Source: an uncultured Clostridia bacterium (GTDB lineage Bacteria; Bacillota; Clostridia; TANB77; CAG-508). From it: a stretch of DNA of 7,518 nucleotides. Numbering within the stretch: the stretch's first letter is position 1; each line of letters opens with the position of its first letter. Position numbers and translations under genes: made by a program. The notes below the pieces were generated by a model. The model did not search any database and had not been told where the DNA came from. It worked only from the letters and a program-made list of their open reading frames with translations. Shown here piece after piece: positions 1 through 5,635 of this stretch. The stretch is taken from positions 1 through 7,518 of the forward strand of contig CANRLE010000052.1 in assembly GCA_947631385.1 (NCBI GenBank). The letters are read 5' to 3'.

Positions 1-78
1 GTTTACTGGACAAATAATTGCGCACTTTGAATCTGCTATGTTTACTGGACAAATAATTGAGCACTTTGAATCTGCTAT
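1..78 (+). repeat. 39-bp in-frame tandem duplication at the start of the mgtE fragment
   Basis: Bases 1-39 and 40-78 are the same 39-mer with a single difference (C at 21, A at 60), which changes Ala to Glu in the protein. The unit is 13 codons, so the frame is kept: FTGQIIAHFESAM is followed by FTGQIIEHFESAI. The second copy fits the family pattern leading into the TGGNxGSQ segment; the first would be a 13-residue insertion. It may be real or a contig-end assembly artefact. Confidence 0.9.
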
Positions 79-502
79 TTCTACTTTACCTTTATTAGTT
101 GCTTTTATTCCAATGTTAATGGATACAGGTGGAAATTGTGGTTCACAAACTTCTACTCTTATTATTAGAGGTTTAGCTATGAATGAAATTTCTACTAAAG
201 ATATATTTAGAGCTATTTGGAAGGAACTAAGAGTTTCCCTTATAGTTGGTGTTGTTTTAGCTATTGCTAATTCTATTAGGATTATACTACAATATAATGA
301 TTTAAAAATTGCATTTGTTGTTGGATTTACTCTTATTTGTACTGTTACCATAGCAAAATTATTGGGCTGTATTTTACCAATTATAGCTAAACAATTAAAA
401 TTGGATCCTGCAATTATGGCTGCACCTTTAATTACCACTATTGTTGATACTTTATCTGTATTAGTATTTTTTAATATTGCAACATTTGTTTTTCATTTAT
501 AA
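2..502 (+). CDS. mgtE: MgtE-family Mg2+ transporter, C-terminal part (5' end outside window)
   Basis: The reading frame is open from the left edge and ends with TAA, giving 166 residues of the C-terminal membrane domain of an MgtE magnesium channel/transporter; the cytoplasmic N and CBS domains would lie upstream. The signature segment IPMLMDTGGNCGSQTS (PxLMxTGGNxGSQ of the family) is followed by IIRGLAMNEI. The distal segment DPAIMAAPLITTIVDTLSV contains the family's conserved TTxxD; this aspartate lines the Mg2+ site in characterised MgtE. Several hydrophobic membrane segments are visible, and the protein ends right after the last one. Codons are strongly T-ending (27 of the first 47 after position 40), unlike the A-ending genes to the right. 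Oddity: the first 13 visible residues are an in-frame near-copy of the next 13. A terminator follows the gene. Family call secure; full length unknown. Confidence 0.93.
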   Translation, partial: FTGQIIAHFESAMFTGQIIEHFESAISTLPLLVAFIPMLMDTGGNCGSQTSTLIIRGLAMNEISTKDIFRAIWKELRVSLIVGVVLAIANSIRIILQYNDLKIAFVVGFTLICTVTIAKLLGCILPIIAKQLKLDPAIMAAPLITTIVDTLSVLVFFNIATFVFHL

Positions 503-553
503 AATATAGTAATCCGAAAATTGACTTCTTTTTGTTGAAAATTTTTTTGAAAA

Positions 554-594
554 AAATAAAGCGGTTAACCAGACCGCTTTATTTGCTTTTTTTT
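554..594 (+). terminator. Rho-independent terminator after mgtE, probably bidirectional
   Basis: A perfect 12-bp stem (AAATAAAGCGGT at 554-565 with ACCGCTTTATTT at 573-584) closes a 7-nt loop and is followed by GC and eight T's (587-594). Read leftward, the stem is followed by TTT, a C and then an A-run, so it may also stop transcripts of the convergent minus-strand operon ending at 732. Confidence 0.9.
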
Positions 595-602
595 CTTGAA
601 GC

Positions 603-630
603 ACCATTTTGTCGACCTCGACAAAATGGT
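603..630. repeat. Perfect inverted repeat (hairpin A) of a palindromic cluster
   Basis: ACCATTTTGTCGA (603-615) and TCGACAAAATGGT (618-630) are exact reverse complements separated by only 2 bases, giving a 12-bp stem with a 4-nt loop. No T-tract follows on either side, so it is not a simple terminator. The arm begins with the same ACCATTTTGT as the arm of the second hairpin at 662-689, suggesting one repeated palindromic unit (REP-like) rather than two unrelated stems. Confidence 0.8.
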
Positions 631-637
631 ATAAAGC

Positions 638-699
638 ATTGACATTACTATACCAATTTGAACCATTTTGTTGTCAACAACGAAATGGTCAATGTCAAT
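638..699. repeat. Nested inverted repeat (hairpin B) of the palindromic cluster
   Basis: Outer arms ATTGACATT (638-646) and AATGTCAAT (691-699) are exact reverse complements. Inside, ACCATTTTGTTG (662-673) pairs with CAACGAAATGGT (678-689) with one G-U pair and a TCAA loop. A further possible pairing joins TGGTATA (627-633) to TATACCA (649-655), so hairpins A and B are interlocked. It lies just past the stop codon of the minus-strand operon (732), between it and the terminator at 554-584. Possible roles are an mRNA 3' stabiliser, a REP/MITE-type element or a recombination target; the sequence does not decide. Confidence 0.7.
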
Positions 700-731
700 T
701 ATTTCAAAATTTGACGATTTATATGCTGCCA

Positions 732-1142
732 TTATTTAATCAAACTTAAATCTCCATTTATAACTATTGGTGAAAATCCTGATATTTCATCATATAACAT
801 TCCTTCTGGAATATCATTATAAAGAAATATTTTTTTATTTTTCATAAAGGCTTCATATATCTCTATAAATGTTGCACCACCTATATAATTTTTCTTTCCA
901 TTCTTATCAAAATTTAACGTTAATACTGCATCCATAGTTGCAATTCTTTCCTCACTCATTCTAAACATTCTAGCTTTAAAATCGGCATGTTCTTTCTTAC
1001 CTAAATCCCAACTTTTCTTTTCTGCATCTGGTTCATAATATGAATTTGGTAACTCAACTACATGTCCCATTTTTTCTAAATTTTCTTTTATTGGTGCAAT
1101 ATCTTTATAAAATGCCTTGCTACAAATAATTAATATCTTCAT
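732..1142 (-). CDS. Small nucleoside 2-deoxyribosyltransferase-like protein
   Basis: 136 residues. The layout resembles the nucleoside 2-deoxyribosyltransferase fold: an opening beta strand MKILIICSKAFY, a helix with LEKMGHVVELP, a central DAVLTLN strand (residues 71-77), then GGATFIEIYEAFMKNKKIFLY (88-108) matching the family's (G)G-T-x-x-E-(I/L)-x-x-A pattern, where the glutamate (here E94) is the nucleophile in true enzymes. The end DEISGFSPIVINGDLS is typical of short uncharacterised members. Whether it transfers deoxyribose, hydrolyses a nucleotide or only binds one cannot be read from sequence. Its ATG overlaps the stop of the upstream nuclease-like gene (ATGA), and its AGGAG (1153-1157) lies inside that gene's last codons, so the two are translationally coupled. 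Fold assignment is from pattern recognition, not a search. Confidence 0.62.
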   Translation of the reverse strand: MKILIICSKAFYKDIAPIKENLEKMGHVVELPNSYYEPDAEKKSWDLGKKEHADFKARMFRMSEERIATMDAVLTLNFDKNGKKNYIGGATFIEIYEAFMKNKKIFLYNDIPEGMLYDEISGFSPIVINGDLSLIK

Positions 1143-2248
1143 AATCTTTTCTCTCCTAAATCATGTTCTTTCTTCTCTTGTTGTTGTATTTCAAATATTG
1201 CTTTTTGACTTTCGATTTCAGCTTTCAGTTGTTCTTCTGTTGGTAAATATGTTTTATACTTTGTTGCAAATAGTTGCTCATTCCCATGTAACACAGAATA
1301 TCTCGCTACATCTGCATCTGTATCAGAGCAAAGTAAAATACCTATTGTTGGATTATCATCTTTAGCTTTTTTTAGTTCATCATACATTCTTACATACATA
1401 TCCATTTGACCTATGTCTTGATGTGTTAATTGCGTAGTTTTTAAATCTATTAATACAAAACATTTTAAAATATAGTTGTAAAAGACTAAATCAATAAAGT
1501 AATCTCCCTTTTCTGTACGAATATGTTGTTGCCTTTCTACGAAAGCATAACCTTTTCCAAGTTCCATTAAAAATTTTTGTAAATTATTTATAATACTTGT
1601 TTCTAGTTCTGTTTCTGTATAAGAATCTTCTAACGAAAATCCTAAAAATTCTGCTATTACTGGATTCTTTATAAATTCTAGTTTATTCATTAAGTAATGT
1701 TCTTTGTTTTTTTCTTTCATTTCTTGTATTACAGGCTCTTTAACTTGAGATTTCAATAATCTATAATAATACTGAGATGAAACATTTCTCTGCAAAGTTC
1801 TTACATTCCAAGTTTGTTCTAGCGTTTCTTTTTCATACCAGTTTCTTGCTTTTTCATCTTCCACTTGCAATAAAGTTCTATAATGGCTCCATGAAAGTAA
1901 TATGTTAGATTTTGCACACACTGTGTTCAAAATGTTTGGAAACATTTTGTAAAATTTTAAACAATAATATAAATTTCTAGTATCAAAACCTTTTCCATAT
2001 TCTTCATTTAATTCTTTAGATAATTTCCTTATTATTTCTGTGCCGTAATTTGCTCTATTTGCACCTTTCAACTCTTCTTCTGCTATTCTATATCCTATAA
2101 ACCAATTTCTTTCTACTAAAGCAGTATTTACTGACTGATAAGCATAATCTCTTGCTGATTCAATAATAGAACATACATCTTCTAATACATTATCCGTTTT
2201 TTGATATTTGATAATCATTAAATTATTGTTTGTTTCTTCTAAATTCAT
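1139..2248 (-). CDS. DUF1016 / YhcG-type PDDEXK nuclease domain protein
   Basis: 369 residues, usual length for the YhcG (DUF1016) family. The N-terminal DUF1016 domain covers about residues 20-165, with ARDYAYQSVNTALVERNWFIG, LSKELNEEYGKGFDTRNLYYC and LSWSHYRTLLQV (118-129) all in the expected order. The C-terminal PDDEXK-like domain (about 180-345) has FIDLVFYNYILKCFVLIDLK (251-270), giving candidate catalytic D253 and D268-x-K270 (the second acid is Asp instead of the more common Glu), then GQMDMY and TIGILLCSDTDADVARYSV. Family members are often found near restriction-modification and other defence genes; direct nuclease function here is inferred. ATG 2248 is chosen because AGTAGG lies about 7 nt upstream and an in-frame TAA sits one codon before it. 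It is the first gene of a two-gene operon, overlapping the next by 4 bp, and has its own promoter at 2320-2348. Confidence 0.88.
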   Translation of the reverse strand: MNLEETNNNLMIIKYQKTDNVLEDVCSIIESARDYAYQSVNTALVERNWFIGYRIAEEELKGANRANYGTEIIRKLSKELNEEYGKGFDTRNLYYCLKFYKMFPNILNTVCAKSNILLSWSHYRTLLQVEDEKARNWYEKETLEQTWNVRTLQRNVSSQYYYRLLKSQVKEPVIQEMKEKNKEHYLMNKLEFIKNPVIAEFLGFSLEDSYTETELETSIINNLQKFLMELGKGYAFVERQQHIRTEKGDYFIDLVFYNYILKCFVLIDLKTTQLTHQDIGQMDMYVRMYDELKKAKDDNPTIGILLCSDTDADVARYSVLHGNEQLFATKYKTYLPTEEQLKAEIESQKAIFEIQQQEKKEHDLGEKRL

Positions 2249-2319
2249 TTTTTACCTACTTTCCATCTAATTCTATTTCTTTTCTTATTTTTACCTCCAT
2301 TTTACTTTTTTATATTCAA

Positions 2320-2348
2320 ATTATAGCAAAAAATTCCTAATATTACAA
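2320..2348 (-). promoter_or_regulatory. Sigma-A-type promoter of the YhcG-like operon
   Basis: Read on the minus strand: TTGTAA (2348-2343), 17-bp spacer, then a perfect TATAAT (2325-2320) preceded by TGC, i.e. an extended -10. It lies between the tRNA terminator and the YhcG-like gene, with an expected start near 2313 and a leader of roughly 65 nt. The operon is therefore transcribed independently of the tRNA. Confidence 0.75.
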
Positions 2349-2380
2349 TAAAACCAATAAAATTTGTTAACTTTTACATA

Positions 2381-2417
2381 AAAATAATAAAAAATACCAT
2401 CCTTTTTAGAATGATAT
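2381..2417 (-). terminator. Rho-independent terminator of tRNA-Arg
   Basis: On the minus strand ATATCATTC (2417-2409) pairs with GGATGGTAT (2402-2394) over 9 bp including two G-U pairs, with a 6-nt loop. It is followed by TTTTTATTATTTT. It sits about 40 nt past the tRNA 3' end and before the promoter of the next minus-strand operon. Confidence 0.75.
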
Positions 2418-2457
2418 TATTATCTATCTGTTCTATTAGTTCGAACACATACGTCGT

Positions 2458-2533
<76 letters not shown>

Positions 2534-2549
2534 AAATTACGTTAAAAAC

Positions 2550-2578
2550 ATTTTAACACAAAAAAACACAATTTGCAA
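2550..2578 (-). promoter_or_regulatory. tRNA-Arg promoter (leftward half of a symmetric divergent promoter)
   Basis: Minus strand: -35 TTGCAA (2578-2573), 17-bp spacer, -10 TAAAAT (2555-2550) preceded by TGT (extended -10). The expected start near 2543 is about 10 nt ahead of the mature tRNA. The -35 hexamer is palindromic and is also the -35 of the rightward tadA promoter. Confidence 0.7.
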
Positions 2579-2601
2579 ATAAAAAAAAACTATGGTAAAA
2601 T
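2573..2601 (+). promoter_or_regulatory. tadA promoter (rightward half of a symmetric divergent promoter)
   Basis: Plus strand: -35 TTGCAA (2573-2578), 17-bp spacer, -10 TAAAAT (2596-2601) preceded by TGG (extended -10). It is an exact mirror, in spacing and box sequence, of the tRNA-Arg promoter about the centre of the palindrome ATTTGCAAAT (2571-2580). The expected start is near 2608, about 28 nt before the tadA ATG. Confidence 0.65.
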
Positions 2602-2635
2602 AAAAAAAATCAAGCAAAAAGAAAGAAGAGAAAAA

Positions 2636-3116
2636 ATGCAAAAAGAAGAATTTATGCGGAGAAGCCATAAAAGAAGCAAAAAAAGCAGAAGAAAAATTAG
2701 AAGTACCAGTAGGATGTATTATAGTAAAAGACGGAAAAATAATAGCCAAAGCACACAACCAAAAAGAAACCAAACAAGACACAACAAAACACGCAGAAAT
2801 AATAGCAATACAAAAAGCCAGCAAAAAACTAAAAGCATGGAGGCTACTAGACTGTGAAATGTATATAACATTAGAGCCATGTTCTATGTGTGCTGGAGCC
2901 ATAATACAAGCCAGAATAAAAAAAATATATATAGGAGCCAAAGACGAAAAAACAGGAGCATGTGGTTCAGTATTAAACCTATTACAAGACTATCCATTTA
3001 ATCATAAAGTAGAAATAGAAACAGGAATCGAAAAAGAAAAATGCGAAAAAATACTACAAGAGTTCTTCAAAAAACTTAGGAAAATAAAAAGTAGAAATAC
3101 GAAGGAGGAAAAATGA
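2636..3116 (+). CDS. tadA: tRNA-specific adenosine deaminase TadA, reading frame interrupted by +1 base at CGGA
   Basis: TadA deaminates A34 of tRNA-Arg(ACG) to inosine, so that one tRNA reads CGU, CGC and CGA. ATG 2636 gives MQKEEFM; the frame must then move +1 at CGGA (2657-2660) to continue EAIKEAKKAEEKLEVPVG, a textbook TadA N-terminus. With the shift the protein is 159 residues (family 150-170). The zinc site is intact: H52-A-E54 with the proton-shuttle Glu, and PCSMC with C82 and C85; WRLLD and GSVLNLLQD also match. Without the shift translation yields a 73-residue basic peptide ending at 2857. The downstream frame has no ATG, GTG or TTG start between its upstream stop (2601) and the H-A-E motif, so an internal start cannot rescue it. 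The stop overlaps the next gene's ATG. TadA is essential in most bacteria, so recoding or a sequence error is likelier than a dead gene. Confidence 0.88.
2657..2660 (+). other. Candidate +1 recoding site in tadA (CGG-A)
   Basis: The incoming frame reads TTT ATG CGG AGA AGC; the outgoing frame reads GAA GCC ATA from 2661. CGGA occupies the place of one residue (Lys in B. subtilis TadA, YM-K-EAIKEA). It could be read as Arg with A skipped, as Gly (GGA) with C skipped, or as a four-base codon. The identical heptamer CGGAGAA marks the break in dnaX. Confidence 0.6.
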
Positions 3117-3859
3117 CACTAAATGGAATAACAAGCAAAAAATACTTTCATCTAATAATAACAATTGTAATACTAGCAACAATACTATTCACACTAGGAA
3201 TCATCATATTGCGTTACTATGTAGAAGGAGAAACAAACATGCCATTTCAGCTATCAAAAATAGCGATTATAAGCACATCAGCAGGAACTGACAAAGAAAC
3301 CAAAGACACAAAATGGAATTTTGACTTATATCAAAGCAATGACATATACCTATACATAGACAAAAATAACAAATACGAAAAAACAGAAGCAATCAAAACA
3401 ATAACACTACAAAACTTCAAAATAGAAGCGGTAGAAAAAGAAAAAATAAAAATATACAAGCCAGATGCACAAGAAGAAAAACTAATCTTTAAAAACAAAG
3501 ACGAAAACATAACAGAAAACATAGAATATGCAGGCGGATTAGAATCAGACATCAAACAACTAAAAATATCAAATCAAGGTGGAATAGTAGCATTTAGATG
3601 TTCATATAACAACATAGCAGAATATCAAACAGATGAAGAAGAAATAAAACACAATGAATTATTAAAAAAAGCAGGAATAAAACCAGAAGACATAAAAGTC
3701 AAAGTAAGCTTTGACCTAAACATAAAACTAGAAGGAGACAGAGAATATCAAGCTACAATCCAACTAGACTTGCCAACTGGAAACGTAATAGAAGAAGGAA
3801 CAACATCTACCGAGCTAACAGAAACAAAAGAATTTATATTCAAAAGAGTAAATAATTAA
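3113..3859 (+). CDS. Conserved-position single-pass membrane protein of unknown function
   Basis: 248 residues; I do not recognise a family. A short basic N-terminus (TSKKYF) is followed by one strongly hydrophobic helix, about residues 12-35 (FHLIITIVILATILFTLGII), with no obvious lipobox or signal-peptidase site, so an N-terminally anchored protein with about 210 residues outside is likely. The outer part is charged, Lys/Glu-rich and predicted mostly beta with short helices (VSFDLNIKLEGDREYQATIQLDLPTG near the end). The start ATG overlaps the tadA stop (ATGA), with AAGGAGG at 3102-3108, so it is translationally coupled to tadA. The SRP RNA promoter begins 10 bp after its stop. Codon use matches tadA and dnaX. 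It contains no in-frame CGG codon. Confidence 0.85.
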   Translation: MTLNGITSKKYFHLIITIVILATILFTLGIIILRYYVEGETNMPFQLSKIAIISTSAGTDKETKDTKWNFDLYQSNDIYLYIDKNNKYEKTEAIKTITLQNFKIEAVEKEKIKIYKPDAQEEKLIFKNKDENITENIEYAGGLESDIKQLKISNQGGIVAFRCSYNNIAEYQTDEEEIKHNELLKKAGIKPEDIKVKVSFDLNIKLEGDREYQATIQLDLPTGNVIEEGTTSTELTETKEFIFKRVNN

Positions 3860-3868
3860 GCAAAACAC

Positions 3869-3897
3869 TTGATAAAAATTAAAAATCAGTATATAAT
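3869..3897 (+). promoter_or_regulatory. SRP RNA promoter
   Basis: TTGATA (3869-3874), 17-bp spacer, perfect TATAAT (3892-3897). The expected start at about 3903-3905 coincides with the first base of the SRP RNA closing stem, which supports both calls. Confidence 0.88.
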
Positions 3898-3902
3898 ACA
3901 AA

Positions 3903-4039
3903 TGGTTGTGAGCTTAATCTTTGTATGGAGAGATCCAATAAAGACCTATGAATCTTGTCAGGTCCGGAAGGAAGCAGCAATAAGTAGAAATCTTTATGTG
4001 GAATCTTTCCATAGAGAGATTAAGTATCAACCATTTTTT
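3903..4039 (+). ncRNA. ffs: Signal recognition particle RNA, small (4.5S-type)
   Basis: The RNA scaffold of the signal recognition particle, which binds Ffh and targets membrane proteins. The diagnostic domain IV sequence GTCAGGTCCGGAAGGAAGCA with its GGAA tetraloop lies at 3957-3976. The ends form a long hairpin: TGGTTG (3903-3908) with CAACCA (4028-4033), then CTTAATCT with AGATTAAG and TATGGA with TCCATA. The T-run 4034-4039 directly after the closing stem makes the RNA's own helix the terminator. Length is about 131 nt. The promoter sits immediately upstream, so there is no room for the 5' Alu domain found in the large SRP RNAs of Bacillus and many clostridia. Confidence 0.95.
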
Positions 4040-4068
4040 AGTAATAAAGAATAAAGGACGTGAAAAAA

Positions 4069-5611
4069 ATGGGGTACACAGCACTTTATCGAAAATTTAG
4101 ACCATTAACATTCTCAGAAATGGTAGGTCAAGAACATATTACTAGAACATTAAAAAACCAAATCATAGCAAACAGAGTAGGACATGCATACTTATTCAAC
4201 GGAGGAAGAGGAACAGGAAAAACATCAGCAGCAAAAATACTAGCAAGAGCAATAAACTGTTTAAATCCAAAAGACGGTGAACCATGCAACGAATGTGAAA
4301 TATGTAAAAGTGCAATCTCAGGTTCCCTAACAGACATAGTAGAAATGGATGCAGCATCAAACAACAGTGTAGAAGACATTAGAAGCATACGAGAAGAAGT
4401 CAACTTTTTACCAACAAAAGCAAAATATAGAGTTTACATCATTGATGAGGTTCACATGCTATCAACAGGCGCATTTAATGCTTTACTAAAAACATTAGAA
4501 GAGCCACCAGAACATGTCAAATTCATACTAGCAACAACAGAACCACAAAAACTACCAGCGACAATTCTATCAAGATGTCAAAGATTTGACTTCAAGCGAA
4601 TATCAAACGAAGATATAATCAAAAGACTAGAAACAGTTTGTCAAGAAAGCAACATAGAAGCAACCAAAGGAGCCTTAGCCATAATAGCATCACTATCAGA
4701 AGGAGCAATGAGAGATGCATTATCAATTTTAGAAAGATGTATGCAAGACCGGAGAAAACAAAATAGATGAAGACAAAATAAAAGACCTAGTAGGAATACC
4801 AAAAGTAACCTTTGTAAACGGTATCATACAAGCAATCATTGAATATGATGTAACAAAAGCATTAGAAAACATAGAAAAAATATTAGAAGAAGGCAAAGAC
4901 ATCACTAATTTCCTATGGGAAATGATAAAATACAGCAAAGACATACTAATATACCAAGCCACAGGAAAATTAGAACTATACAAAGACGAAGAAATTAACC
5001 AAATAAAAGAATTAGCACAAAAAACATCAAAAGACAGGCTAGTCGAATTAATATACAAACTATCTGAACTAGGAAACGACATCAAATGGTCAACACAAAA
5101 AACAATAATGTTTCAAGCAGGAATAATCAAACTATGCAACACAACAATAACAAATAACACACAGCCAGAAGAAAAACCGATACAACAAGCACCAAAAGTA
5201 GTAGTAAATCCAACACCAGCACAAGTGCCACAAACAAAGCCAGCAAAAAACACAACAACAAAAAAATACTCTAACAATGCAGACGAATACTGGCCACAAA
5301 TCATAAAAGATTTAAAACAAAACGGTAAAATCGTTTTATACACTAACCTAATGGGAACAAAAGCAAAAGAAATAAATGATATGACAGTCGGAATTGAATT
5401 TCCAAATGGTATGACGCCATTTGGCAAAACTGTATTAGAAAAACAAGAAAACATCAGAGAAATTTCCAACTTAGTATCAATGGCATGTGGCAAAGAAATG
5501 CAAATAAAATACCTAGCGCCACAACAAACAAAACATACAATGACACAAGAAGAAAACTTACAAAACTTTGCCAATCAGTCAGACATACCATTTAACATTA
5601 TAGATGAATAA
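4069..5611 (+). CDS. dnaX: DNA polymerase III clamp-loader subunit DnaX (gamma/tau), frame interrupted by +1 base at CGGA
   Basis: DnaX is the ATPase of the clamp loader that puts the beta sliding clamp on DNA. ATG 4069 is preferred over in-frame GTG 4060 because AAAGGA (4053-4058) is about 10 nt from the ATG but abuts the GTG, and MGYTALYRKFRP matches the family N-terminus. Motifs in order: Walker A GGRGTGKTS (45-53), zinc cysteines C64/C73/C76/C79, Walker B VYIIDEVH (122-129), sensor 1 region LATTEP, arginine finger SRC (168-170), sensor 2 GAMRDAL (212-218). At codon 228 the frame meets CGG and stops at TGA 4768 (233 residues). Moving +1 over CGGA (4750-4753) restores ENKIDEDKIKDLVGIPK and the clamp-loader collar domain, a Pro/Thr/Lys-rich linker and a C-terminal domain, 513 residues in total. 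The +1 shift here is needed for the long product, unlike E. coli dnaX, where a -1 shift makes the short one. Confidence 0.92.
4750..4753 (+). other. Candidate +1 recoding site in dnaX (CGG-A)
   Basis: The incoming frame reads ATG CAA GAC CGG AGA AAA and reaches TGA 15 nt after the CGG codon; the outgoing frame reads GAA AAC AAA ATA GAT from 4754. CGGA again stands for one residue (Gly if C is skipped, Arg if A is skipped). It lies 10 residues after sensor 2, at the junction of the ATPase domains and the collar domain. It shares CGGAGAA with the tadA break and has no classical A6G slippery heptamer. Confidence 0.6.
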
Positions 5612-5635
5612 AATAAAAAGAAGGGAGAAACAAAA

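Noticed and set aside
639..667. Promoter with -35 TTGACA inside the palindrome cluster
   Set aside because: The hexamer is perfect, but there is no acceptable -10 at 16-18 bp on the plus strand, and the bases are explained by the inverted repeat. The best minus-strand match needs a 19-bp spacer.
2841..2843. AGG reassigned to another amino acid, given the CCT tRNA
   Set aside because: AGG encodes the Arg of the conserved TadA AWRLLD segment, and the tRNA looks like an ordinary tRNA-Arg.
2573..2857. 94-residue basic protein upstream of TadA
   Set aside because: It is the unshifted frame of tadA; its Lys/Arg richness comes from A-rich codons of the true gene read out of phase.
3869..4054. 61-residue reading frame over the SRP RNA
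   Set aside because: It overlaps the SRP RNA promoter and the RNA itself, and has no family resemblance.
4060..4062. GTG start for dnaX
   Set aside because: AAAGGA would abut it; the ATG at 4069 has proper spacing and matches the family N-terminus.
4740..4775. Classical programmed -1 frameshift of dnaX
   Set aside because: There is no A6G-type slippery heptamer at the break, and a -1 shift would not restore the frame; +1 is needed.
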